Origin: Parachlamydiaceae bacterium
Lineage (GTDB): Bacteria > Chlamydiota > Chlamydiia > Chlamydiales > Parachlamydiaceae
Length of the DNA: 42,175 nucleotides
Direction: 5' to 3'
Assembly (NCBI GenBank): GCA_013816265.1
Contig: JACDES010000010.1
Span: 1 to 42,175, forward strand
Position numbers and translations under genes: made by a program
In this document: positions 36,001-38,097 of the stretch, in pieces
Layout: every line of letters starts with the position of its first letter
How positions within the stretch are numbered: the first letter of the stretch is position 1
The notes under the pieces: generated by a model
Told to the model about the DNA's origin: nothing
The model's database searches: none
The model's input: only the letters and a program-made list of their open reading frames with translations

Positions 36001-38097
36001 ATCATTGATTTGCCGATAGACCATCCACGACCACTCATACAAAGTGGTCAGGGAGAAACTATATATGTAGCTGTCTCCCCTGAACTCACTCGGAAGCTGA
36101 AAAATTATAGCAAATCACAAGGCTATACTATGTATATGCTCCTTTTAGCGAGCCTATACATTTTGGTAAGACGTTATAGCAATCAGAGCGATATTTGTAT
36201 AGGAAGCCCTGTAGCAAACCGACAAAGAAAAGAAGTTGAAGATCTCATAGGTTTTTTTGTTAACACTTTACCTTTACGGATCAATCCCAAAGAGGAGAAT
36301 AGCGATGGTGAACTTAATGTAAAGGAATTACTACACTTGGTGAAAGAAATTACTTTGCAAGGATATGAACATCAGGATGCTCCGTTTGAACAGATTGTTG
36401 AGAGAATCAATCCGAAGAGAGATTTAAGTAGGTCGCCCATCTTTCAGATCATGCTTGCATATCAAAATACTCCAAATGACATGAATAAGATAGATTTGCA
36501 ATATACAGAAGTCAAGCCTATAAAAATTAATTATGACATTGCTAAATTTGATTTTGATCTTAGCATCTCTGATTTAAGCGATGAATCTGAAATTTTAAAT
36601 ATTACGGCAATTTATAGCACAGATCTCTATGAAAAAGAAACCATGGAGAGATTGTTGAATCATTATATCAAAATCCTCAATGAAATTGTATTAAATGATA
36701 CACAAACAATAGATAACATTGCTTTTCTTAGTAAAGATGAAGAGGAAAAACTTCTTACCGTTTTCAATCAAGCTAAATTAGAGAAAGAAGATGCTTCTCT
36801 CAACACCCCAAAACAATATACTGCGCCAAGAAATAAAGTAGAAGAAATCTTGGCTGCAATGTTTTCTGAAATTTTAAAGCTTGATGAAGCCTACAAGGTA
36901 GGGATTGAAGATGATTTTTTCGAGCTAGGAGGACACTCTTTGCTTGCGCTCCAACTGCTAAGCAAAATCAAATTCAATCTTAAACAAGACATTGATTTGC
37001 CTTATTTATTTCAATATCCGAACATCAAAAAAATTGCTGAAATATTGATAACTGATAATCATCTGATAATTGAACAACTTGATCAAACTTATCAGAATAA
37101 AAGTTTGGAACCTATTATTTTTAGTAAAAACAAAGATTTTCCAGAGTTAATATATCTAAATAACGTTAATAAAGGAAATCCTGTTTTTTGGATGCATGGA
37201 GGCCTTGGGGGTGTTTATCTCTATACTGGAATTGCAGAAAAGAGTTCACGTCCTTTTTGTGGTATTCAAGCAAAGGGGTATAAATCTCAAAGCACCCCTC
37301 TCTATGGAATTCGAGCTATGGCATCTTATTATGTTGAGATTATTCGCTCTATTCAATCAAAAGGACCCTATGATCTAGGCGGATATTCACTTGGAGGAGA
37401 GTTAGCTTATGAGATAGCCAGCCAATTGCAAAAAATGGGAGAACAGGTGTCCACTATTGTGATGATTGATTCTTTCTTTAGAACAAAGAAATCTAGAATA
37501 AAAGAAAGGTTTAAATCTTTGCTTCTACAAAATGCAAATGTAAGCTTGCTGCCTATCATGAAGCCGCAACCAGATGAAATTAAGCCTATTCATAGAAATG
37601 AGTTAGACCCACTACTTGATGATGATGCCTACATGGCCCAATTGATAGAACTGCTTAAGAAACGTGGGATTGAAAAAGATCCTTTAGCATTAAAGAAAAC
37701 AGCACTCATTACTGAACGCTATTACTCCGCTCCTCATTCAATCCGCCCCTTGCCTAAACCAGAGGAAGTTCAATGTCATTATTTCCGAAATAAAAGTGGA
37801 GTATTTTTAGGGGAACTGGCACCCTACTTGGCTAGCACAGAAGAAGAAAATAATGGTGGATTAGACCATACTGAATATTGGAAAGGATGGCAGACGTATC
37901 TGCCAAATTTTAACCAAATTGATATCGATGCCTCTAATCACCTGGTAATGCTGACAGAACCTCATTCTGCCAAAATTATTATTGAAACTTGCAGAGAAAT
38001 TTATTCTAAAGACCCTGTACCAATGGATCAGTCGTCAAGTCAAAAAGCTAAAAAGAATCAAAAATCGGTAACCAAAAAAGAAGGCCAGATTAAATGA
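9715..38097 (+). CDS. Giant trans-AT PKS-NRPS megasynthase (9,460 residues)
   Basis: A single uninterrupted frame of 28.4 kb, predicted at about 1 MDa. Domain order, with carrier serines: MT-GNAT-ACP1 (S754); KS1-DH1-KR1-ACP2 (S2199); KS2-KR2-ACP3 (S3472); KS3-DH2-KR3-ACP4 (S4957); KS4-ACP5 (S5748); C1-A1-PCP1 (S6844); C2-A2-PCP2 (S7930); C3-PCP3 (S8500); C4-PCP4 (S9075); TE (S9225). Each KS is followed by the short flanking subdomain ending in an LPTYPFA-like motif, the usual trans-AT arrangement, and no AT is present. No ER, epimerase or C-methyltransferase within extension modules is seen. The start is fixed by AAGGGA at 9703. The stop overlaps the next start (ATGA), so the malonyl transferase is translationally coupled. 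Most comparable pathways split such a line over several proteins. The C-terminal tail after the TE is lysine-rich. Domain calls are secure; product chemistry is inference. Confidence 0.97.
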   Translation: MLTLSNVYMHGYVAIPILNVCKTRGIFSFLQSNPFVKSEHIAKVFNANHSYLTIALQALESLNWVGKDTQQRYFLKEEGADYQHIPSSLINLYDFPFEAYIQGEASDLSLHEWINLLTEQWSKTPRLIFRLMEGVLLLPLLIGIKQFYLPKYPNTTYSLFASLPEPIQQELLFLFHHKHWAEEKPTGWHLTPMGEQLIDRAFVMGVAVSYKPMLRNLETLLFGQFETVFHRSEQGSEIHVDRTVNVISSGFQHEKYFSDTEDYILDIFNQQPIESQPRYIADMGCGNGALLKRIYKILVEKSERGKKLESFPITLIGIDYNQEALEETKKNLSNLPHITMQGDINDPEQLLKDFSALGVNPEAVLHIRSFLDHNRPFKSTKQMLYHPTIKCEGVYVDKEGCLIPARDLMNNLMEHLERWAKVINKHGLIVLESHALTPEGTHQFFEKTESFYFDTIHAFSGQYLVESEKFLMAAAGVGLFPKTPPIKYPKTLPFTRITLNHFETRNYRIRYAEYRDLPSLVALEKDCWDLHLQMTEIILKKRLQLYPEGQLVLEFEGIVVGVIYSQRIVSLDDLRHTGFKDLSSLHCETGSVIQLLAVNITPKLQHLNLGNQLLEFILQYCSLMIHVNSVVGVTRCRDYHKHTHIPLSEYISLRNSQGNLEDPILKFHWLHGAEIVDLLPNYRPEDVDNLGYGVLIQYELQNRKRNVISPSSSVREENFDIESSLTHIIKTLLGESFEKRFNVLSPLMEMGLDSADLLELSEQIRANFQIKLEPAFFFQYKTTHEITRYLKNNIMKVKTQDKGENNLPEKPKSVLTEKQMRASQDQFIAVIGTACSLPGSINHLEEFWKLLKEGKSAIGLRPSARWVWPEGISSDDYPGIDQGGFLSNIASFDASFFRISPKEAELMDPQQRIMLELSWHAIEDAGYAPSTLSGKNIGVFVGASGSDYSKLLDRSPGDVEAHFGVGTSMSVIPNRISYFFNFHGPSVQVDTACSSSLVAVHQAVKALQVGECEQAVVGGINIMCHPAASLAYYKSGMLASDGKCKTFDKSANGYVRSEGAVAILLKPLQEALSDKDHIYAIIRGSAINHGGQASGLTVPNPDSQTELLLKAYSNAGISSNDVGYIEAHGTGTPLGDPIEVKGLKDAFRKLSSKEHILEQASCGLGSIKSNIGHLEAASGLAGLLKVVACLKHREIPATINFEELNPQIDLSNSPFYIIDSHKSWENSGSEKRYAGVSSFGSGGTNAHVVLEEYIPQADVSKDTIQWPETKESSPSIIVLSAQNPERLKEYAQKLLVFIPNSNEDNKATLNLRELAYTLQVGREAMEERLGIIALSLDDVKEKLRKYLAGEKNVVGLYQGQIKMSKNIVSDFETDEVLSKAVSTWIEQNNLEKLLKFWTKGFDIDWTKLYGDHKPNKITLPTYPFAKETYWLNVEASLLNTSKEIQRVLHPLVQQNTSTLSEQKFSSIFTGNEFFLKDHLINGQKILPAVITLEMAREAVRRSLGDPTANIQLKNIVWSSPIIIETNPVTVHIGLFPEENGNISYEIYTDEGGDDIIVHSQGVAFISTLKDKVLVSDLDIKTLESTHNHKELSSVECYSAFERMGIKYGPSHRGIEKIFLAKDSVLAKLTLPLSVSSTLGIFELHPSLMDSALQAALSMMLGVDTFLEKPMLPFALNSLEVLSPCTSNMWAIIHKSKERTSGVVQNFTIKLADEVGKVCVILNGFSLRLLDISPISRTSSLFMLTPVWKEKTIEKHVSKRTDINVHITRLDDMDSAAFSKTFEEIALELFEQVQIIIRSKPKSKHLFQVVIRNPLHFGLSGIFKTAHIENKNLYGQIILVSDSTQPIEKLLEESRNRLQDQEIWYDRDICKVRTFEEKEISSLPTNHIYKENGIYLITGGAGGLGFILAKNILEETKSVSVILAGRSELNSDKENQLRLLQVIGEKTQSRIDYVQTDIANKQSVQALIDIIQNKYGSLSGVIHAAGVIKDSFIFKKSSEEFASVLLPKVRGTIHLDELTKQMDLDFFILFSSLTAAMGNSGQADYATGNAFMDAFASQRNAQVAAKKRHGRTLSINWPLWKEGGMHVDKAYEEMITTTIGLVPLETSIGLKILTQSLNSETDQLMIVQGNVSLLKSYLTGMQSDDMDTVDQIGEFTSPIDTKSLIEKTSLYLKQQLSKVLKLPIKKIDGKEPFENFGIDSIMVTLLTKELEKTYGSLSKTLFFEYQSIDELSQYFTEHHSSKLPKMLPVNEIDGKKISSQSPVNNSSNRPSRTHLNQRSRFPPPSKIPFESNEIAIIGISGKYPQSSDLKAYWENLRDGKDCITEVPSTRWDWKKYYDQSARESGAHYSKWGGFIEGVDEFDPLFFNISPNEAIYLDPQERLFLEHVWMALEDAGVTRTNLQRARLDDLPGQVGVYAGVMWNEYQLFGAQASLTGTPIALWGSFGSIANRVSYVLNLHGPSMTVDTMCSSSLTSIHLACEDLKSGRTDLGIAGGVNVSIHPNKYLMLSAGQFISRDGHCQSFGEGGDGYIPGEGVGVVILKRLSDAITDGDHIYGIIKGTAVNHGGKVNAYTVPNPNAQQMVIARALKESKIDPRTISYIEAHGTGTKLGDPIEIRGLTKAFQASTSDIGYCDLGSAKSNIGHCESAAGIAGVTKVLLQMQHQKIVPSLHSEILNHDIDFEKTPFIVNQKLKEWDRPVINGKEYPRIAGISSFGAGGSNAHIIIEEYVPHVGIENTKDPEINESNPAMIVLSAKNRDRLNKYALKLWAYIQQKNEDKENLNLRELAYTLQTGREAMDERLGIVVGSVEDLIEKLSTFISGNDSIEGLYLGQVKKNKEMLSDFENDVRFQNIVEDWIAQKNCEKLLKFWTKGLNIDWLRLYGEHKPKKISLPTYPFAKERYWIDLLTANANEIIKTEQTTQEKFDLSLESDPPVIEKSESIQTLYFETTLEKIPLKQTDSSVKTLLCFLSNSDQKIDFLKTLEKKSSTNIIFISQGNCYKKLSPREYQIVSSEKETYIRALKSVCEDYGVIYNLTYLWAEVGSQWIQDVFPIVTIIQCIAELSLKIDRLLLAGSIDNDLDLCYLESWMGMSRSVGFILPNTTSRVIVHYQSSNEIWDWGNVITQELQTENIKDVLYSQGERFEYSIQTVNFVLKNEVFSSNNNAQKKTVLITGGCGAIGFQFAKHLASTQKANLILNGRSPLSPKIELQIKELENLGSSAIYMQADSCDLERMKKGIELAKLQFGPITEVIHAAGIESKQSILTKSFSEFKKILGPKIQGTLILDEILKEEPLNLICYFSSSSAILGDFGTCDYAMGNRFEMAYTRYRNELEKRGERKGRAIVINWPLWKEGGMNLEDAKTTDFYIKTSGQDYLETKQALDIFDQFQTQHKNQLLIVVGYPRRVNQFLGLTKKPALVNSTIATQISRGRRIGIRGLNLDQCVILDLKEITNQILKIPTNRLDSDTNLADFGYDSVTLAKFARDIGKHYELEVIPSVFFGYSTLSALAGYLLKEHQMVIQKFYQEEIKEDNQEVKTESNERGITFRKSITAASGQLVNRDNDKTATLDQSNLNDPIAIIGVSGRFPDARNVDEMWKILRDGKEAVHEIPLERFDWREYFGDSSKDRDKTNCKWSGMIPGVNEFDPLFFEISPKEAESIDPRQRHLLQESWKALEDAGYGNSDLKKQKIGMYVGVEEGDYSGILNKSGNVTSAHNGILAARLAYFLNLSGAVMAINTACSSALVALHQAFMALKSGEMDTAIVAGVNILFTPELYVLMSQAGMLSPDGKCHTFDERANGMVPGEAVAVVVLKRLSDAERDGDPIKAIIRGSGVNYDGKTNGITAPSGVAQKELLLSIYEKNHISPEDIEYVIAHGTGTPIGDSVEINALSDVFKTTTGKINYCALTSTKTNFGHTFAASGLVSLISLVKSLQEELIPASLYCETESRYIKWEESPLYVNKANKIWPISKGAALEDSRMGAVSSFGMSGTNAHIVLQGYRNPEVNQETQKFPYYILALSAKTQEALKIKIENLIEFLEKTSASLAQVSYTLLEGRHHFRYRSALVAEDMEGVIYGLKQLYNQNKHPMLFTGEVKTEFKGQKAFQDYSSILLDSCRAQEDTSVESKKSYMDALMALADLYCQGYNIDWFKLYGERRPKKISLPTYPFAREQYWVKDSKLATLSTSRDAYVTLASTNVLHPLLQKNVSTLAEQRFSSTFNGEEFFLKDHLVNGQKVLPGVAYLEMAREAVKQALGGLKDPTVSIELKNIVWATPIIIQEKPQVVHIGLYPEEDGKISYEIYTQHDEADITIHSQGVAVIGKNVSVPQLNIETLKSTFHEKEISSEECYQAFKKMGLHYGPGHRGINRLHVKREGEQNKPSVLVKLHLPESISATEQDFELHPSLMDSALQASLGMMLKGDALPEKAMLPFAMDSVKIFSKCTSSMWANIRHSQDQVSAALQKLDIVLCDEAGKVVVEIRGFSLRALEKGKIDKATNWHGSLILTPIWKEKEIEDKNILESSVEANNNIQIHVLRYDENEVATFEEKALILFEQVHSVIKSKPKNEHLFQLVVNDSLDFGLSGLLKTAHLENPKIRGQVILIEKNEYSIDTILVQNQASFDEEIWYDGKKRKIKVLEDLYISDLEAPVPYKENGIYLITGGLGGLGLIFARDILEKAKKVTVVLTGRSELTSDKALELQSLQHSAESYNSKILYIKSDIANQESLRTLTSTIQNEYGSLTGIIHAAGIIQDNFILKKNREEFASVILPKVRGTINLDAATKEMDLDFFVLFSSVAGAIGNSGQADYATGNAFMDAFARKRNQHIEKNQRHCKTVSINWPLWKEGGMAIDEVSEGMIRTMTGLVPMTTSNGLKAFAHSLSSGKDQVMVMEGDVDQLKSYLSKVQSQIGEIVHADPSMKLSEAFSTNNNTLTEKITYYLKQQLSSVLKVPFEKIESREPLEKYGIDSIMVTQLTNELEKTFGSLSKTLFFEYHTIEELAQYFVTSHLSRLLQIFQVVEKEAMTLKNQPSDNVVEKPLIPIGTKLRQRPRFSTQLTFSPECTEIAIIGLSGRYPKSCDLEKYWENLRDGKDCITEIPQSRWDWRKYYDKHGKEKGAHYSKWGGFIEGVDEFDPLFFNISKQEANSIDPQERLFLEYAWRALEDAGLTREHLQRKNRDGLPAQVGVYAGVMWNEYQLFGAEECLKGTGVSLGSSFGSIANRVSYFLNLYGPSMAIDTMCSSSLTSIHLACEDLKSRRIDVGLAGGVNVSIHPNKYSTLSNGKLISREEHCQSFGEGGSGYIPGEGVGVVILKRLADAIVDGDHIYGVIKGTALNHGGKTNGYSVPNPNAQQMVIARAITESQIDPRSISYIEAHGTGTKLGDAIEITGLTKAFQARTSDLEYCAIGSAKSNIGHCESAAGIAGVTKILLQMKHEKLAPSIHSEILNSNIDFQKTPFWVNQKLRAWERPIIEGKTYPRIAGISSFGAGGSNAHLIIEEYIPQTDATHNLELVSGAREALIVLSAKTNDRLKEYASRILTFIQNKKNEDQRNAFLHLHEIAYTLQIGREAMEERLGIIVSSLEQLKEKLTRYLAGDVYVDNLFSGNINQNRSGIGRLNDDTEFLETVEKWIKNKNFSKLLEFWTNGLNVNWLKLYGKTKPRKISLPSYPFANERYWFDMISSKDVPPKEPNRHSFQDDIESSNLRWDFSISSTSNSVVDGLFLMGNLEKVTLFLRQQVADQVNKSVSEIDPNLSYFDIGVTSIGIVQISHAINQLIDPGFSTTQFFEYLTISTLADYLVKQFPNAINRMAVIKNASTSEYEDKQQKAPALSENVTSKDTQKEIQDSKLVASFQQQRLWFLDQYQGHSLNYHNTGLITLKGHLDEVALEKSLLEIIKRHDALRTNFVEVNGKVFQVINSEINFSLEREDFSKEIDVKLALEEDLKLELIRPFNLEKDLLIRAKLYKLSETDFALIINLHHIVSDGWSFVIFERELSTFYRAWVNHKDLKGTLSPLQLQYSDYAAKQRIELTGEVLEKKLLYWKERLHRIETLELPTTYKRPPIPSYKGDRIRFKIDSDLISRLESLCKNNGVTLFMGLLAVWSVVLKRYSNQDDISIGTPVANRNQASTNQLIGFFVNTIVLRQDLKGNPSFIELLDRVKINTINDFKHQDTPLDKIIEALNLKRDESRSPLFQVLLVLQNDWIGNFELPGMQVDMQPIKNQTTQFDLTIELNKSDKDKGAINGDVEYAVDLFDRRFIENMIQHFLTILSGVLRDPLSKIDQIDYLNSEESHQLMVKFNNTKAVYPKDKCIHQLVSEQAKETPDKVAVVCEDSQLTYRQLDEKSTKLAIYLQALGIGPEVLVGMCLERSVEMITAILGILKAGGAYVPLDPEYPDDRLEYILHDSDVKILLTQNKLKDRVRSFKKENLETIFLDNDFEGIESINNGEILKVNVRPTNLAYVIYTSGSTGKPKGVMLEHQSFINMSLDQIKSFNILNIDNVLQFASQSFDASIYEIFMALFSGGTLVILSNMRRSDKTLFKEYIKLNKITVATLPPSFLRSQDRDALSDLRTIITAGEPANLDDALYYYSQKQTYINAYGPTETSVCCAVYRINGSEKSYKTIPIGTPISNTQIYILDQHRNLVAIGLPGELHIAGDGIARGYLNQPELTKEKFIPNPFMTEKEAKEGVNQRLYRTGDLARWRSDGNIEYLGRIDTQVKIRGFRIELGEIESCLSQHPAIKEAVVVAQGEAENKQLIAYYIKDGQKADIEDLRGYLKQHLPNYMIPIAFIELDKIPLTPNRKVDRKTLEQKDISLTCIKEYVAPRNETEEILVRIFSETLNIKGYKLGINDDFFELGGHSLLATQVISRIRNEFKISLALRVLFENPSVAGISRALTTSKADNLLELKPVLTRSEVIPLSFSQERLFILDQLESNARYNIPLAFRIIGELDKEILKKTFREMASRHEIFRTSFHINQEQGGVTYQIISDMIELDYEETKTLLTITKIQEFLENDSHHSFDLSKGGLLRIKLMTIGIDDHVLYLNMHHIISDAWSMGIFLQEISKIYNRLLELKQSKNLNSTMELLPPLPLQYADYAIWQRQVLNGDVLNKHLSYWQNHLEGYSNTLNLPTDYPRPSVQSGKGDHVSVTVSRELADKLKKFSKFQGCTMYMLFLAGLYILLRRYSNKNDICIGTPIANRQRKETEMLIGFFINILALRINPKNGQENCENKLSVKELLNLVKEVTLQGYTHQDAPFEQVVERINPNRDLSRSSIFQIMLTYQNTSDFFDQIDLKSTKIKLIDVSYDISKFDLDFTITELKEFETLSITATYSTDIYKKETIALLLNHYLRILEEVVSNQEQEIDQINYLSPQEQQTLLITFNDTKSPYPKDKCIHQLFSEQAKKTPKKVALEFAKQQLTYQELDEKSTQLAIYLQSLGVGPDVLVGICVERSLDMIVGLLGILKAGGAYVPIDPEYPEERFKYMLDDSRINILLTQQRFKKHINELKKQDLKFLFLDQNWGEIANFNNTSNDLKNDDVKSNNLAYVIYTSGSTGMPKGVMIEHHSIARLVLSTNYITITPDDVMLQNSTLSFDAATFEIWGSLLNGARLVIAPTGPLAIEELGGLLNHNNISILWLTAAHFKSAMLEDVSIFKNIRVLLAGGDVLPVVEVNKFLKENPSSTLINGYGPTENTTFTCCCILESKVYDTSIPIGKPISNSTIFVLDKSLHLCPIGVEGELFITGDGLARGYLNNQELTKEKFIPNPYASKDDAKKEINQRLYKTGDLARWLPDGNIEYLGRIDTQVKIRGFRIELGEIENYLNQHPHIKDTVVIAQGEVANKQLVVYYVKGEQKVDIEELKSYLKQYLPVYMIPSAFIAIDKIPLTPNGKVDRKYLEQKNVILGSTKEYIAPRNKIEKALINIFSKVLNLNEDFKIGIKDNFFDLGGHSLLGTQVCSRIRSEFKVSIPLRVLFEDPTVAGISQVLITSQESSQPELTAEIKRPEEISLSFSQERLWFLDQLETNARYNIPGALRIKGQLDKEILQQSFRELVARHESFRTSFHLNEEKGSPYQVISKEIRLNFEEIMDRLSLDKISDLLNVDVHQRFDLNKGYLLRVKLFQIDINEHILYVNMHHIISDGWSMGIFLQELSKINEVLSVNKNADINHFLPPLPVMYADYALWQRRVLTGDVLNKHLSYWEHNLKGYSNVLELPTDYPRPSVQSGQGNTLYFTLSPELTRKLKKFSKSQGYTMFMLFLASLYILVRRYCNQNDICIGSPIANRQMKEIEGVIGFFVNTLALRINPENSENTLNVIELLDFVKEKTLQGHEHQDAPFEQIVERINPERDLSRSSIFQIMLAYQNTPNDMGKIDLQDAEVKPIKINYDVAKFDFDLSVFESNDGSEIIDIIAMYSTDLYKKETIERLYNHYIKILEEVVTDQERPIDQIPFLSKDEEEQLLISSNNFKDSYLNKDVSLTKKYTAPRNKTEEALVKIFSEILNLEEDCKIGIEDNFFHLGGHSLLAIQVISRIRNEFKISLDLKVIFEDSTIAGISQALLTSSLDNLPELLAAKRPEVIPLSFSQERLFLLDRLETNARYNMPGAFIIKGALDQDALKQSFKEIIIRHESFRTCFQMRQKEGKTHQIISDKIELDYEKIKKILTMEGIQKLISDDAHRPFNLSKGNLLRVKVYPIDDKNHVLYINMHHIVSDGWSIGIFLQELSKNYNFLLNNKKDKKNINALSLFSPLSVQYADYALWQREVLTQEVLNQHLSYWQEHLEGYCNIIDLPIDHPRPLIQSGQGETIYVAVSPELTRKLKNYSKSQGYTMYMLLLASLYILVRRYSNQSDICIGSPVANRQRKEVEDLIGFFVNTLPLRINPKEENSDGELNVKELLHLVKEITLQGYEHQDAPFEQIVERINPKRDLSRSPIFQIMLAYQNTPNDMNKIDLQYTEVKPIKINYDIAKFDFDLSISDLSDESEILNITAIYSTDLYEKETMERLLNHYIKILNEIVLNDTQTIDNIAFLSKDEEEKLLTVFNQAKLEKEDASLNTPKQYTAPRNKVEEILAAMFSEILKLDEAYKVGIEDDFFELGGHSLLALQLLSKIKFNLKQDIDLPYLFQYPNIKKIAEILITDNHLIIEQLDQTYQNKSLEPIIFSKNKDFPELIYLNNVNKGNPVFWMHGGLGGVYLYTGIAEKSSRPFCGIQAKGYKSQSTPLYGIRAMASYYVEIIRSIQSKGPYDLGGYSLGGELAYEIASQLQKMGEQVSTIVMIDSFFRTKKSRIKERFKSLLLQNANVSLLPIMKPQPDEIKPIHRNELDPLLDDDAYMAQLIELLKKRGIEKDPLALKKTALITERYYSAPHSIRPLPKPEEVQCHYFRNKSGVFLGELAPYLASTEEENNGGLDHTEYWKGWQTYLPNFNQIDIDASNHLVMLTEPHSAKIIIETCREIYSKDPVPMDQSSSQKAKKNQKSVTKKEGQIK
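12181..16431 (+). other. PKS module 1: KS-DH-KR-ACP (residues 823-2239)
   Basis: KS1 (about 827-1256) has the full triad C993 (DTACSS), H1128 (EAHGTGT) and H1173 (SNIGH). The flanking subdomain ends at LPTYPFAKETYW. DH1 (about 1449-1745) has the HxxxGxxxxP motif with H1478 and the second catalytic D1649 (HPSLMDSALQ). KR1 has TGGAGGLG (1897-1904), S2031, Y2044 and N2048. A D follows in the HAAGVIKD region, which favours the B-type hydroxyl. ACP2 carries GIDS with S2199. All domains look active, so the expected outcome is one elongation with reduction and dehydration to an enoyl thioester. Confidence 0.88.
16585..20250 (+). other. PKS module 2: KS-KR-ACP (residues 2291-3512)
   Basis: KS2 has C2467 in DTMCSS, H2602 and H2642. 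The flanking subdomain ends LPTYPFAKERYW. A long KR structural half precedes the KR2 catalytic half, with TGGCGAIG (3170-3177) and Y3312/N3316. The region after HAAG reads I-E-S-K, so the B-type aspartate is missing and the stereochemistry is open. There is no DH, so a beta-hydroxy product is expected. ACP3 carries GYDS with S3472. KS2 is much closer to KS4 than to KS1 or KS3. Confidence 0.86.
20422..24699 (+). other. PKS module 3: KS-DH-KR-ACP (residues 3570-4995)
   Basis: KS3 has C3735 (NTACSS), H3870 and H3910 and is divergent from KS1, KS2 and KS4. DH2 has H4222 in HLVNGQKVLPGVAYLEMA and D4399. KR3 has TGGLGGLG (4651-4658), S4785, Y4798 and N4802, with IIQD after HAAG (B-type-like). ACP4 carries GIDS with S4957. 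All catalytic residues are present, predicting a second double bond. The DH-KR-ACP part is closely related to the same part of module 1. Confidence 0.88.
24862..27078 (+). other. PKS module 4: KS-ACP without ketoreductase (residues 5050-5788)
   Basis: KS4 has C5227 (DTMCSS), H5362 and H5402. The flanking subdomain ends LPSYPFANERYW. ACP5 follows after a linker of about 90 residues, and its serine lies in an atypical G-V-T-S5748 motif in place of G-x-D-S. No KR or DH is present. Unless a trans-acting enzyme intervenes, a beta-keto thioester is handed to condensation domain C1. This is the PKS-to-NRPS junction. Confidence 0.85.
27208..30360 (+). other. NRPS module 5: C-A-PCP, Phe-like code (residues 5832-6882)
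   Basis: C1 has HHIVSDG (H5964, H5965, D5968) and accepts the polyketide from ACP5. The A domain has YTSGSTGKPKG (A3) and INAYGPTE (A5). A8 (YLGRIDTQVKIRGFRIE) and the A10 lysine are also present. Reading the specificity residues by motif alignment to GrsA gives D-A-Y-T-I-A-A-V-C-K. GrsA reads DAWTIAAICK and TycB-type domains read DAFTVAAVCK, all for Phe, so an aromatic residue, most likely Phe, is predicted. PCP1 carries LGGHS with S6844. There is no epimerase. Confidence 0.85.
30409..33621 (+). other. NRPS module 6: C-A-PCP, Val-like code (residues 6899-7969)
   Basis: C2 has HHIISDA: the usual final glycine of HHxxxDG is alanine (H7030, H7031, D7034, A7035). The A domain keeps A3 (YTSGSTGMPKG), A5 (INGYGPTE), A8 and A10. 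Specificity residues read D-A-F-W-L-G-G-T-F-K, one change from the valine code DAFWIGGTFK of gramicidin/tyrocidine-type synthetases, so valine or a similar branched residue is predicted. PCP2 carries LGGHS with S7930. Confidence 0.85.
33667..35328 (+). other. NRPS module 7: C-PCP, adenylation domain absent (residues 7985-8538)
   Basis: C3 is complete (HHIISDG; H8115, H8116, D8120) and is followed after a linker of about 40 residues by PCP3 (LGGHS, S8500). The linker keeps a trace of what normally borders an A domain: SNNFKD where modules 5 and 6 have FN-[ND]-TK, then NKDVSLTKKYTAPRN where module 5 has QKDISLTCIKEYVAPRN. This suggests in-frame loss of a domain of about 520 residues. PCP3 must be loaded in trans or by a neighbouring A domain. 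Confidence 0.85.
35374..37053 (+). other. NRPS module 8: C-PCP, adenylation domain absent (residues 8554-9113)
   Basis: C4 has HHIVSDG (H8684, H8685, D8688). The linker to PCP4 (LGGHS, S9075) reads FNQAK then LEKEDASL, again the two borders of an A domain joined directly. PCP4 ends differently from PCP1-3 (PYLFQYPNIKKIAEIL), as expected for a carrier facing a thioesterase. C2, C3 and C4 are close relatives of each other, while C1 is more distant. Confidence 0.85.
37177..38004 (+). other. Terminal type I thioesterase (residues 9155-9430)
   Basis: Alpha/beta-hydrolase thioesterase with FWMHGG near the oxyanion strand, nucleophile S9225 in GYSLGG, D9252 (MIDSF) and H9409 (SNHLVM). All three triad residues are in place. 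It should release the chain by hydrolysis or cyclisation, and sequence alone does not tell which. The last 30 residues of the megasynthase are a lysine-rich tail. Confidence 0.88.

Noticed and set aside
37196-37378. Plus-strand open frame inside the thioesterase region
   Set aside because: Shadow frame of the megasynthase; the thioesterase frame has the intact triad and continuous similarity.
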